From Bacteroidales bacterium (lineage in GTDB: Bacteria; Bacteroidota; Bacteroidia; Bacteroidales; UBA932), in NCBI GenBank assembly GCA_024695285.1, contig JAILIM010000009.1:1-23042 (forward strand): 23,042 bases of DNA, in the 5' to 3' direction. Of the stretch, positions 8,087-16,345 are shown piece after piece. The translations under genes were made by a program, and so were the position numbers. The notes beneath the pieces were generated by a model, which was not told the origin of the DNA, ran no database searches, and worked only from the letters and a program-made list of their open reading frames with translations. How positions within the stretch are numbered: the stretch's first letter is position 1; every line of letters starts with the position of its first letter.

Positions 8087-9526
8087 ATGGAAAGATTAAA
8101 CCGTACCTCCGCCCCCCAGGCGAAACGCTACACTGAAAAAGTCATCCAGTTCGGAGAAGGCAATTTCCTACGCGCATTCATCGAATGGATTATTTGGAAA
8201 ACCAACCAGAAGACCGATTTCGACGGCTCCGTGGTCGTGGTCCAGCCCATCGAGAAGGGTATGGTCAGCTGGCTCAACGAGCAGGACGGCCTCTATCACC
8301 TCAACCTCCAGGGCCTCCAGAACGGAGAGCCCGTGGACAGCGTGGATCTCATCGACGTGATCAGCCGCGGCATCAACCCCTACGAGGAGTTCGACGCCTA
8401 CCTTAAACTCGCGGAGCAGTCTGAGATGCGTTTCGTCATCTCCAACACCACCGAAGCCGGCATCGCATTCGACCCTGCCTGCAAGCTGGACGATGCTCCC
8501 GCCTCTTCCTATCCCGGCAAGCTCACCCAGCTGCTCTACCACCGCTGGGAGTTCTTCAAGGGCGACAAGAGCAAAGGCTTCATCATCTTCCCTTGTGAAC
8601 TTATCTTCGAGAACGGCAAGCACCTGAAGGAGTGCATCCGCCAGTACATCGACCTCTGGAAACTGCCCGAGGGCTTCCGCACATGGTTCGAAGAGAGCTG
8701 CGGCGTCTACAGCACCCTCGTGGACCGCATCGTGCCCGGCTATCCCCGCGACACCGCCGCTCAACTCTGCGAAAGGGTGGGCTACCAGGACAACCTCCTC
8801 GACAAGGCGGAGATCTTCCACCTCTGGGTCATCGAGGCCCCGAAGGAAGTTGCTGCCGAGTTCCCTGCCGACAAGGCAGGCCTCAACGTGCTCTTCGTGC
8901 CCAGCGAGGCGCCCTACCACGAGCGTAAGGTCACCCTGCTCAACGGTCCCCACACCGTGCTGTCGCCGGTCGGCTACCTCAGCGGACTGGACACCGTAAA
9001 ACAGTGCTGCGAGGATCCCGAGGTGGGCCAATTCGTCAAGAAGGTGATGTTTGACGAACTCCTCCCCACCCTCAACCTTCCTAAGGAAGAGCTGGAGAAA
9101 TTCGCCGCCGACGTGATGGAGCGCTTCCGCAATCCTTTCGTCAAGCATTTCGTGACCTCCATCATGCTCAACTCCTTCCCCAAGTTCAAGACCCGCGACC
9201 TCCCCGGTCTCAAGACCTATCTGGAGCGCAAGGGAGAACTGCCCATCGGCCTTGTGCTCGGCCTCGCCGGCATCTGCACCTACTACAAGGGCGGGAAGAG
9301 GGGCGACGACGAGATCGTGCCCAACGACGATCCGAAGATAATCGGACTTCTCCAGGAACTCTGGGCCACCGAAGATCCCGCAAAGGTTGCCGACGGAGTG
9401 CTCGGAGCCGAATTCATCTGGGGCGAAGACCTCCGCGCCATCCCCGGCCTCCAGAGGCTTCTCGCAAAGGCACTTACCCTCATACAGCTTGAAGGAATGC
9501 GTTCCGCCGTGAGAGCAATAATCTAG
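8087..9526 (+). CDS. uxaB: Tagaturonate reductase (altronate oxidoreductase) UxaB
   Basis: The product is 479 aa, the usual length. It reduces D-tagaturonate to D-altronate with NADH (EC 1.1.1.58), linking UxaC and UxaA. It belongs to the mannitol dehydrogenase-like (polyol-specific long-chain) family. The N-terminal dinucleotide-binding motif IQFGEGNFLRAF is near residue 20, and the catalytic K-x5-x-x-H region is visible as KVTLLNGPHTVLSPVGYL with Lys281, Asn286 and His289. The closely related fructuronate reductase UxuB is an alternative, but the partnership with uxaA and the UxaB-like start favour UxaB. A REP-like element precedes it, and exuT follows after 4 nt. Confidence 0.93.
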   Translation: MERLNRTSAPQAKRYTEKVIQFGEGNFLRAFIEWIIWKTNQKTDFDGSVVVVQPIEKGMVSWLNEQDGLYHLNLQGLQNGEPVDSVDLIDVISRGINPYEEFDAYLKLAEQSEMRFVISNTTEAGIAFDPACKLDDAPASSYPGKLTQLLYHRWEFFKGDKSKGFIIFPCELIFENGKHLKECIRQYIDLWKLPEGFRTWFEESCGVYSTLVDRIVPGYPRDTAAQLCERVGYQDNLLDKAEIFHLWVIEAPKEVAAEFPADKAGLNVLFVPSEAPYHERKVTLLNGPHTVLSPVGYLSGLDTVKQCCEDPEVGQFVKKVMFDELLPTLNLPKEELEKFAADVMERFRNPFVKHFVTSIMLNSFPKFKTRDLPGLKTYLERKGELPIGLVLGLAGICTYYKGGKRGDDEIVPNDDPKIIGLLQELWATEDPAKVADGVLGAEFIWGEDLRAIPGLQRLLAKALTLIQLEGMRSAVRAII

Positions 9527-9530
9527 TTCT

Positions 9531-10982
9531 ATGAGCACACAGAAGAAATTAATGACCAATTGGCGCTGGTGGCTGTGCAGCCTGCTGTTCGTGGCCACCA
9601 CCGTCAATTACCTTGACAGGCAGGTGCTGTCCCTCACATATGAGGAGTTCATCAAGCCCGAGTTCCATTGGACCGATGCCAACTACGGCACCATCACCAG
9701 CTTCTTCTCCATCTTCTACGCCATCTGCTGCCTGTTCGCCGGCAAGTTCGTAGACTGGATGGGCACCAAGAAGGGCTACCTGATCGCCATCGGCGTGTGG
9801 TCCGCGGGCGCCTGCCTGCATGCCGCTACCGGCTGGGCCACGGCCCACCTCGCCGGACTCGACTCAGTCGCCGCAATGCGCGCCGTTGAAGTCGGATCCA
9901 ACGTGGCTCTGGCAGTATCTACGACTTCGGTTTATCTGTTCCTTTTGTGCCGCGGCATCCTCGCACTCGGCGAGGCGGGCAACTTCCCCGCCGCCATCAA
10001 GGTCACGGCAGAGTACTTCCCGAAGAAAGACCGCGCCTTCGCCACCTCCATCTTCAATGCAGGTGCATCCGTCGGCGCGCTGGCAGCTCCCCTGCTTATA
10101 CCGCCGCTGGCCGTGAAATTCGGCTGGGAGATGGCTTTCATCATCATCGGCGGACTTGGATTCATCTGGATGTTCTTCTGGGCCTTCATGTACGACAAGC
10201 CCGAGAAGAGCAAGAGGGTCAACGAGGCGGAGCTGGAGTATATCCACCAGGACGATGCCGAAGAGGCAGCCGCAAAGGCCGCAGTCGCCGAAGAAAAGAG
10301 CATTCCTTTCCTGAAGTGCTTCAAGTACAGGCAAACCTGGTCTTTCATCGCCGGCAAGTTCTTCACCGACGGTGTCTGGTGGTTCTTCCTGTTCTGGGCA
10401 CCTTCATATTTCAGCAACCAGTTCCAGGCTCCGGCCACTTCGCCGCTCGGACAGTGGCTGATCTTCACCCTCTACCTTATCGTCACCGTGATCTCCATCG
10501 GGGGCGGATACCTGCCCAAGATATTCGTGGACAAGAAGGGTATGCATCCGTATGCAGGCCGAATGCTTGCTATGCTGATATTCGCCTTCTTCCCCCTCGC
10601 CGCTCTGCTTGCCCAGCCTCTTGGCGTGCATTTCAACACTCCCTGGTGGCCGGCAATCCTCATCGGCCTTGCTGGAGCAGGCCATCAGGCCTGGAGCGCC
10701 AACCTCTTCTCTACCACCGGCGATATGTTCCCGAAGAGCACGGTCGCGACCATCACCGGCATCGGCGCCATGGCCGGAGGCATCGGATCAATGATTATCC
10801 AGTGGGTAGCCGGACAGCTGTTCACCTATGCAGAAGCACAGGGTGCAGCCTTCCACTTCCTCGGCTTCGAGGGCAAGCCCGCGGGCTACTTCATCATGTT
10901 CTGCTTCTGCGGTCTCGCATACATAATCGCGTGGAGCATAATGAAGTCCCTCGTGCCCAAATACAAGCCGGTTGAAGCCTGA
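9531..10982 (+). CDS. exuT: Hexuronate MFS transporter, ExuT-like (anion:cation symporter family)
   Basis: The product is 483 aa with about 12 predicted membrane segments. It starts MSTQKKLMTNWRWWLCSLLF, followed by the ACS-family signature NYLDRQVLSLTYEEF and a TM2-3 loop FVDWMGTKKGYL of the MFS D-R-x-G type. It would import galacturonate or glucuronate across the inner membrane with a proton. It lies 4 nt after uxaB, and its TGA overlaps the ATG of the next small frame (TGATG). A start at the later Met (9552) is possible but the start at 9531 fits the operon spacing. The assignment rests on family signature and context; a related uronate or sugar acid is possible as substrate. Confidence 0.88.
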   Translation: MSTQKKLMTNWRWWLCSLLFVATTVNYLDRQVLSLTYEEFIKPEFHWTDANYGTITSFFSIFYAICCLFAGKFVDWMGTKKGYLIAIGVWSAGACLHAATGWATAHLAGLDSVAAMRAVEVGSNVALAVSTTSVYLFLLCRGILALGEAGNFPAAIKVTAEYFPKKDRAFATSIFNAGASVGALAAPLLIPPLAVKFGWEMAFIIIGGLGFIWMFFWAFMYDKPEKSKRVNEAELEYIHQDDAEEAAAKAAVAEEKSIPFLKCFKYRQTWSFIAGKFFTDGVWWFFLFWAPSYFSNQFQAPATSPLGQWLIFTLYLIVTVISIGGGYLPKIFVDKKGMHPYAGRMLAMLIFAFFPLAALLAQPLGVHFNTPWWPAILIGLAGAGHQAWSANLFSTTGDMFPKSTVATITGIGAMAGGIGSMIIQWVAGQLFTYAEAQGAAFHFLGFEGKPAGYFIMFCFCGLAYIIAWSIMKSLVPKYKPVEA

Positions 10983-11128
10983 TGATTGATTCATTGCGTA
11001 AACTTATTGTTGTCTGCCTTGCGGCCGGGATGCTTCTTCCCGGCTGCAAGCAGCCTTCAGACTGCCCGGAGACGCCCTCCGACGAGGCCGCTCCATTTTC
11101 GTCCCGCCAGGCAGTGCTTGGCTGGTAA
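10982..11128 (+). pseudogene. Collapsed pectinesterase gene: lipoprotein signal fused to the CE8 C-terminal tail (48 aa)
   Basis: ATG at 10982 overlaps the exuT stop (TGATG) and opens a 48-residue frame. Residues 1-22 are a clean lipoprotein signal (MIDSLRKLIVVCLAAGMLLP, then Gly-Cys). A Pro/Ser/Glu linker CKQPSDCPETPS follows, and the last 15 residues are DEAAPFSSRQAVLGW. The intact CE8 pectinesterase at 13667-15418 begins its mature part CKPSGEPDGPDTPS and ends DEAAAYSSRQSVLGY. Both ends of a pectinesterase are thus present in frame and roughly 500 middle codons are missing. The tails match at about 70% of nucleotides, with many differences at third positions, so the parent was a diverged paralogue. 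It may still be translated as a tiny lipoprotein. Confidence 0.75.
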
Positions 11129-11144
11129 ATAACAACATGAGCTT

Positions 11145-12308
11145 ATGAGCAGCAATCGCGAAATCTGGCTGGACTGGCTGCGCGTGACCGCGTGCTTCCT
11201 GGTGATGGCCACCCACAGCTGCGAGCCCTTCTACCTGGGTGGTGAGGGCTCGCTTATCCTCACCAAGGCCGACGCGCTATGGGTGTCGGTGCTGAATGTT
11301 ATTCCGCGCGCCTGCGTGGCGCTTTTCGTGGTGGCATCGAGCTACCTCCAGTTCCCGCTCGGCTACCCCACGAAAGAATTCTTCAAGCGGCGTGCGCTGC
11401 GCATCCTGCCGCCTTTCCTGGTGTGGAGCGTGGTCTATGCCCTTATCTGGGGTGAACCGGTGCAGAATTTCAAGGACCTGCTGCTGAATTTCAACTATGC
11501 CGCGGGCCATATGTGGTTCGTTTACATGATCCTGGGCATCTACCTGCTGATGCCCCTCCTTTCTCCGTGGGCACGCAAGGTGGGCAGGAAGGAACTCCTG
11601 TTCTACCTTGCGGTCTGCCTCTTCACCACGGCAATTCCTTTCATCCGCCAGTGGGCAGGCGGGGCCGCTCCCGTCATCTATGGCCCTTCGGGTATTCCCA
11701 ACACCGCCAAGTACCCGCTCTGGGGCGAAGCGAGCTGGAACAGCTACGGCCTGTTCTACTACTTCAGCGGCTTCATCGGCTACCTGCTTCTCGGCCTCTA
11801 CTTCAAGAAGTTCGTGGGCCGTATGTCCGCAGGGCGCACAATAGCGATCGCCGCCCCTCTTTTCCTTGCCGGATTCGCGGTCTGCAACGCCGGCTTCCTC
11901 ACCCGCGTGTGGGCCGACTGCGGCGGAGAATTCCCGGTTGAAGGCCCCGTGGGGCTCGCAGCCCTTTGGGAAGGTCCCTGGCTCAACGACACCCTTGGCG
12001 TCGCCCTTATGGTAGTTGCTTGGATGCTGCTCTTCCGCCTCATACAGAACGGCGGGGCTTTCTATGATAAAGTACTCGTGCCGGTCAGCAAGGCAAGCTA
12101 CGGCATGTACCTGTGCCACATGGTGATACTCGGCGCCATCTCAGGATGGCTTCGGGGCGCCCTTGGCCTGGGGGCTGAAGGGGTGCTTGGGATCTGGACC
12201 ACTCCGGTGCAGATACTCGCCACCGCCATATTAAGCTTCACCGCCTCGGCAATCTTCTGCATACTCGTGCAAAAGATTCCCAAGGCGGGTCGCTGGATTG
12301 CCGGATAA
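11145..12308 (+). CDS. Membrane acyltransferase, acyltransferase-3 family
   Basis: The product is 387 aa with about ten hydrophobic segments. The first reads IWLDWLRVTACFLVMATHSC, containing the family's R-x(6-9)-H pattern with the essential His in or after TM1. Other features are the RRALRILPPFLVWS stretch and AGHMWFVYMILGIYLLMP, both characteristic of acyltransferase-3 proteins. These inner-membrane enzymes move acyl groups, often acetyl, onto sugars of surface or secreted glycans; the acceptor here is unknown. It lies 16 nt after the pectinesterase relic and ends the rightward operon. Its family members share low identity, so the second acyltransferase at 12489-13616 is a distant relative rather than a recent copy. 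Confidence 0.85.
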   Translation: MSSNREIWLDWLRVTACFLVMATHSCEPFYLGGEGSLILTKADALWVSVLNVIPRACVALFVVASSYLQFPLGYPTKEFFKRRALRILPPFLVWSVVYALIWGEPVQNFKDLLLNFNYAAGHMWFVYMILGIYLLMPLLSPWARKVGRKELLFYLAVCLFTTAIPFIRQWAGGAAPVIYGPSGIPNTAKYPLWGEASWNSYGLFYYFSGFIGYLLLGLYFKKFVGRMSAGRTIAIAAPLFLAGFAVCNAGFLTRVWADCGGEFPVEGPVGLAALWEGPWLNDTLGVALMVVAWMLLFRLIQNGGAFYDKVLVPVSKASYGMYLCHMVILGAISGWLRGALGLGAEGVLGIWTTPVQILATAILSFTASAIFCILVQKIPKAGRWIAG

Positions 12309-12316
12309 GGTATATC

Positions 12317-12364
12317 CTATCTCATTTCGGTGTAGCCGAACTTGTCCATGTCGCCATAATCGAA
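12317..12364 (-). pseudogene. 3'-terminal scrap of a kduI gene
   Basis: Read on the minus strand, the segment encodes [15 protein letters not shown] followed by TAG at 12319-12317. The intact KduI at 15423-16343 ends [15 protein letters not shown]. Thirty-three bases (12323-12355) are identical to 15429-15461 and in the same orientation; identity then decays. Upstream on the minus strand the frame continues with non-KduI residues to a stop at 12398-12400. It is the last ~15 codons of a lost or moved kduI copy, left between two convergent acyltransferase genes. Confidence 0.8.
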
Positions 12365-12488
12365 GAGCGAAATGTTATAACCACGACAGAACAATATTTA
12401 GGCATCAAGGCAGCTGGGAAGAAGTATTGGAAGTGTTGAATTCAGAACGAAAAAAGCTGCATTGACAAAAAAGCAGTATCTTGGAAGT
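12365..12488. other. A/T-rich junction segment of unknown origin
   Basis: This stretch between the kduI scrap and the end of the leftward acyltransferase is visibly richer in A and T than all flanking genes. On the plus strand one frame reads HQGSWEEVLEVLNSERKKLH and stops with TGA at about 12463-12465. This looks like the C-terminus of a real protein but has no recognisable start, and I cannot name a family. It may be the remains of an inserted element; no terminal inverted repeats are seen. Confidence 0.4.
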
Positions 12489-13616
12489 CTAGTTTTTCTT
12501 CTCTCCGAGTACCGCCCAGCGGACGAAGGGAATGCGCTTGAGCATTTCGTTCAGAAGGGGAGAAATAATAAACACGGCTGCCGTCAGTATAGCGTACATC
12601 GCTGCTGGCGGCAGTTGCGTATACTGCTTCATCATGTAGCCAAGGCTGGCGACCACGAGATAATGGACAATGTAGAGGCCGAAACTGTTACGCGTCATGT
12701 AAGAAGCGAAGGCGGAGGTGCGGTCGAAGCGGGCCTTGAACCACGCCATCATGCCGAGGCAGCCAAGCCAGCCGTAGATGCAGTTGAGGGGACTGCCGAG
12801 ATACTCCGGGCTGGTGTTGTCCTTTCCGAAGCTCAGGGCGATAAGGACGGCTCCCGAGACGACTGCGGCGGCCAGCAGCGGTATCCAGGCCTTGCCCAGC
12901 TGCTCATGTACCTCATCTTTGCTGAAGATAAAGTACCCCATAAGGAAAGGAACAAAGTAGAACAGCGGCTTGTACAGGTTATACAGTCCGTCCGCGGAAT
13001 CTGGCCTGGGATTATGGATTATGAGCTGCTCGCCCGCCCAGAACACGACACCCAGAAGGATGAGCCACACTATGCCCGTTTTGCCGCCGAAGAGACGGCC
13101 GCAGGCGTCGTGGAACTTGTCCTTGGCGTCCAGCTTACGGATAAGCAGGAGCAGAAGCGAGAAGAGCCACAGGTCCTGGATAAACCATAGCGGACCCGTG
13201 CCGCTGAAGGACCACATGAAGTATTTGGCCACTCCGGGCACGTCTGCAGTAAGGTCGACGCCCTGTGCCGCACCGGCAACTGCCGTATTGAAATACCCTG
13301 CCATCCACTGGAACACGAACAGGCCGATGGTGCCGGGAACAAGGAGCTTACGGGTGCGGGCACCGAACCACTCCTTGCCGGAAAGCTTGCGGAGAGCGTA
13401 CCTGGAGCCGATGCCCGCCAGCAGGAACAGCAACGGCATGAACCACGGGTACAGGATATACATGACGACATCCTGATACTGAGGGCATTCGGGATACGGG
13501 CCGAAGCCTCCTATCCCGCCGAAGACGCCCTTGTTGTTATAGAAATAGATTACATGATAGAACAGAACCAGGAGAACTGTGACCCAGCGCAGATTGTCAA
13601 TCCAATGCTTTCTCAT
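12489..13616 (-). CDS. Membrane acyltransferase, acyltransferase-3 family
   Basis: The product is 375 aa from the ATG at 13616 (MRKHWIDNLRWVTVLLVLFY, then His), or 386 aa from an in-frame ATG at 13649. The shorter start is preferred because homologues begin with the RKxxIDNLR motif directly. The DNLR-to-His spacing in TM1 is the family hallmark. Later segments include RTRKLLVPGTIGLFVFQW and GPLWFIQDLWLFSLLLLL. About ten membrane segments are visible. The acceptor is unknown. It is the last gene of the leftward kduD-EIIC-kduI-CE8 operon, 50 nt after the pectinesterase stop (17 nt if the longer start is used). It mirrors the rightward acyltransferase that follows a pectinesterase relic. Confidence 0.83.
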   Translation of the reverse strand: MRKHWIDNLRWVTVLLVLFYHVIYFYNNKGVFGGIGGFGPYPECPQYQDVVMYILYPWFMPLLFLLAGIGSRYALRKLSGKEWFGARTRKLLVPGTIGLFVFQWMAGYFNTAVAGAAQGVDLTADVPGVAKYFMWSFSGTGPLWFIQDLWLFSLLLLLIRKLDAKDKFHDACGRLFGGKTGIVWLILLGVVFWAGEQLIIHNPRPDSADGLYNLYKPLFYFVPFLMGYFIFSKDEVHEQLGKAWIPLLAAAVVSGAVLIALSFGKDNTSPEYLGSPLNCIYGWLGCLGMMAWFKARFDRTSAFASYMTRNSFGLYIVHYLVVASLGYMMKQYTQLPPAAMYAILTAAVFIISPLLNEMLKRIPFVRWAVLGEKKN

Positions 13617-13666
13617 TTTGAAAGGCCTAAACTTATAGGAAATATCCAAAAAACTACCAATGATTC

Positions 13667-15418
13667 CTAATATCCCAATACCGACTGCCGGGAAGAATAT
13701 GCAGCCGCCTCGTCTGCCGTGAGAACGCGGCCGTAGGCATTGTGACCCGCAACGGCCTTGCCGGATGCATCCACGCTGCCGAACTCACGCCAGCCGCTAG
13801 TGGCTGTAGGCACGGCGGGATTGGGAGCCGGATTGGTGTACCAGCCGGCAGGGCTGATTGCCGCCCCCATCCGGCAGTTCACGAACACAACGTTATCCCA
13901 GCAATCCGTCTGGCCGGCTGAACGGGCAAGATACATCGAACCGTCCTTGACGCCGTCTTCGGCAGTCAGGTTGCAACGAAGGAACACGAAGCCCTTGTCA
14001 GAGGCAGACTGAACACGCGCCTGTATTATATACCCTGCTGCACGTGCCCGAATCTCACAATCCTCGAAAAGGCAGGCCTTCGGGTAGCCCCAGATGAAGT
14101 CGCAATGGCCGGCAATAAGGGAATTGTGCACCCAGGCCACTCCCTTGCATAGAAACGTGTCCTGATATGACAACAGAGAGCACTGTTCCACGGTCAGGCG
14201 GTGAGCGTTACTTCCTGAATTGAAATAGATACACTCAGCCTGAGCCTGACCCTTGAGCTCGCCGAAACTGTTTTCAATCGTCAGGTCCTGAAGCGTCAGG
14301 TTGTCGCAATTCTCCACCAGGAACACGCTGCGGCCGCCGTTCTTTCCGACAGAACCCCCTACTGCAGGCCTGGAAGACACATTGCCGCCTGAACCGTTGG
14401 CATACGCCTCACTGTTCGGATACACTATCCTCACGGCATCACGCGAAGCTCCCTTAAGCGTGATGCCGCTTTTATCGCGAAGGAAAAGCGTCTCGTTGTA
14501 GGTCCCCGGAGCCAGAGAAATGACGCAGCCGTCCTTGGCCGCATAATCCAGCGCACGTTGAATGGTGCAGAAATCACCGGAACCGTCAGGAGCCACAGTC
14601 AGCGCCGCCGCCGAAGCCGGAACGCTGCCGGTCCTGAAGGAAAATTCACCGGGCTTTATGCCCCCGAAACCTTCAACGACACCCTCATCTACGGTCACAT
14701 AATACTCCGTGTCGAATTTCAGCACGCCGCTGTGAGGCTTGATTACCAGCGACTTGCCCTCAACCCGCAAAGGGGTGCAATTCACGACGCGCCATTTTCC
14801 GGAACAAGGAAGGGCGTCCATGAAGGTGTTGAATTTGGTGTCGTTCACCATCTGCTGGAGCGGCACCATACATGCGTCTTCCCGAACCTTGACAGTTGCA
14901 AGGTCCGCAAGGTCGATCCTGTCCACCTCGCTGCCCGAAGCGGTAAACACCTTTATCAGACCCGCATGGCCAAGCGACGGCTTGCTGTCAAAGCTCAGCA
15001 CCACAGGTGCATCCACGCAGACAGCGCCCTCCGAAGGGCCGGGCGCAGTACCCTGAGTGACCACTGCCAGCTCGCTGCTGTAGTCCGACTTGCCGCCGGA
15101 TCCGACGGCACAGACACTGAAACGGTATGCTGTGCCGGGAGTGAGTTTCTCGATGGTGACGTTACGCTTGGCGGCGCTTCCCTCCCGCATGGCTTCAGCA
15201 TCGCTTGAAAGGCGCCAGCTATAGCCGGTGGCACCTTCAACGGCGCTCCACTGGAAGGTCAGCGTAGTTTCGGTTGACCCGTGAAGGGTCACGTTGGCAG
15301 GGGCCGCCAGGTTCTGCTGCGAAGGGGTGTCCGGACCATCAGGTTCTCCGGACGGCTTGCAGGCCACGAGTAACGCAGCGACTGCGAAAAGGGCGGCAAG
15401 GCTTGAACGGCGACCCAT
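13667..15418 (-). CDS. CE8 pectin methylesterase lipoprotein with FN3 and Ig-like domains
   Basis: The product is 583 aa from ATG at 15418. The signal MGRRSSLAALFAVAALLVAC gives a lipidated Cys at residue 20. A fibronectin type III domain (~37-125, APANVTLHGSTETTLTFQWS onward) and a second Ig-like domain (~135-255) precede the right-handed beta-helix CE8 domain (~265-583), which begins VAPDGSGDFCTIQRALDYA. Catalytic landmarks are SYQDTFLCKG with Asp420 and GHCDFIWGYP with Asp440, plus YLAR for the substrate-binding Arg. It removes methyl esters from homogalacturonan, making it a substrate for the PL1 lyase. An upstream in-frame Met at 15598 is rejected because it overlaps kduI and lacks a signal. 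The gap to kduI is 4 nt. Confidence 0.92.
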   Translation of the reverse strand: MGRRSSLAALFAVAALLVACKPSGEPDGPDTPSQQNLAAPANVTLHGSTETTLTFQWSAVEGATGYSWRLSSDAEAMREGSAAKRNVTIEKLTPGTAYRFSVCAVGSGGKSDYSSELAVVTQGTAPGPSEGAVCVDAPVVLSFDSKPSLGHAGLIKVFTASGSEVDRIDLADLATVKVREDACMVPLQQMVNDTKFNTFMDALPCSGKWRVVNCTPLRVEGKSLVIKPHSGVLKFDTEYYVTVDEGVVEGFGGIKPGEFSFRTGSVPASAAALTVAPDGSGDFCTIQRALDYAAKDGCVISLAPGTYNETLFLRDKSGITLKGASRDAVRIVYPNSEAYANGSGGNVSSRPAVGGSVGKNGGRSVFLVENCDNLTLQDLTIENSFGELKGQAQAECIYFNSGSNAHRLTVEQCSLLSYQDTFLCKGVAWVHNSLIAGHCDFIWGYPKACLFEDCEIRARAAGYIIQARVQSASDKGFVFLRCNLTAEDGVKDGSMYLARSAGQTDCWDNVVFVNCRMGAAISPAGWYTNPAPNPAVPTATSGWREFGSVDASGKAVAGHNAYGRVLTADEAAAYSSRQSVLGY

Positions 15419-15422
15419 AGCG

Positions 15423-16343
15423 TTAGCGCATTTCGGTGTAGCCGAACTTGTCCATGTCGCCGTAGTCGAGGTTCTCGCCCGCCATGCCCCAGATGAACAT
15501 GTAGTTGGAGGTGCCGGCGGCGGCGTGGATGGACCACTCGGGAGACATGATCGCCTGTTCGTTGGCCAACCATACGAGGCGCTCCTCCTTGGGTTCACCC
15601 ATAAGGTGGCAGATCATATTGCCTTCGGTCACGTTGAAATAGAAATAGGCCTCTATGCGGCGGGAGTGGGTGTGGGCCGGCATGGTGTTCCACACGCTGC
15701 CCGGCTTCAGCTCCGTCAGGCCCATCTGCAGCTGGCAGGGGCCTTCTTCAAGCACGTTGGCCACTATAAGCTGGTTGATGACACGGTCATTGCTGTCTTC
15801 CATCTTTCCTGCGGGGAAGGAATTGGACTTCAGCGAGCCCTTGCGTCCCTCGATGGTCACGAGCTGGGTCTTATATACCTTGTGGGCCGGCGCTGAATTG
15901 ATGTAGAACTTTGCAGGGTTCTTAGCGTCCTTGCTCCTGAAAATGACATCCTTGTTGCCGCGGCCCACATAGAGGGCGTCCTTGAATTTCAGCGTGTAAC
16001 ATTTTCCGTCCACGCAGACGACGCCTTCACCGCCAACGTTGATGACGCCCAGTTCCCTGCGTTCGAGGAAAAAGTTCGCCTTGAGAGGGTCGATGGTCTC
16101 AAGTTTCAGGTCCTTGGTGGCAGGCACCGCCCCGCCGAAGATGAAACGGTCGTAGAGAGAATATGTGAGACGAATCTCATCGGCAACCATGACCTCGGGC
16201 ATCATGAAGCGTGCACGGAGAGTCTCGGTATCGTAGTGCTTTGCATCCTCAGGATGGCATGCGGTCTGGATGGTGTACTTTGTCTGCGCGCTGAGGGACA
16301 GACTGCAGATCAGGGCTGCAAATATGGTAATGCGCTTAAACAT
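15423..16343 (-). CDS. kduI: 5-keto-4-deoxyuronate isomerase KduI with an N-terminal signal peptide
   Basis: The product is 306 aa. From about residue 24 onward ([20 protein letters not shown]) it is a standard KduI (EC 5.3.1.17), which converts 4-deoxy-L-threo-5-hexosulose uronate to 3-deoxy-D-glycero-2,5-hexodiulosonate. The zinc ligands are visible as AHTHSRRIE (His224, His226, Glu231) and His273 in [11 protein letters not shown]. Residues 1-20 ([20 protein letters not shown]) look like a Sec signal with a cleavage site after SLSA, absent from the usual ~278-aa cytoplasmic KduI. The enzyme may therefore be periplasmic. The start at 16343 is the only one that gives a signal; upstream Mets lie inside the EIIC gene. 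It is 2 nt from the EIIC stop. Confidence 0.93.
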   Translation of the reverse strand: MFKRITIFAALICSLSLSAQTKYTIQTACHPEDAKHYDTETLRARFMMPEVMVADEIRLTYSLYDRFIFGGAVPATKDLKLETIDPLKANFFLERRELGVINVGGEGVVCVDGKCYTLKFKDALYVGRGNKDVIFRSKDAKNPAKFYINSAPAHKVYKTQLVTIEGRKGSLKSNSFPAGKMEDSNDRVINQLIVANVLEEGPCQLQMGLTELKPGSVWNTMPAHTHSRRIEAYFYFNVTEGNMICHLMGEPKEERLVWLANEQAIMSPEWSIHAAAGTSNYMFIWGMAGENLDYGDMDKFGYTEMR

Positions 16344-16345
16344 AA

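Noticed and set aside
6052..9607. Long open frames on the strand opposite to the pectate lyase and uxaB (about 508 and 479 codons)
   Set aside because: They lie antisense to well-supported enzymes, have low-complexity Val/Gly/Glu/Leu-rich translations with no motif, and arise from the G/C-rich third-position usage of the sense genes.
12462..13190. Plus-strand open frame of 242 codons over the leftward acyltransferase
   Set aside because: The translation has no membrane or domain pattern, and the opposite strand is a clear acyltransferase-3 gene.
15419..15598. Extended start for the pectinesterase at 15598
   Set aside because: The added 60 residues overlap kduI out of frame and would bury the lipoprotein signal peptide that starts at 15418.
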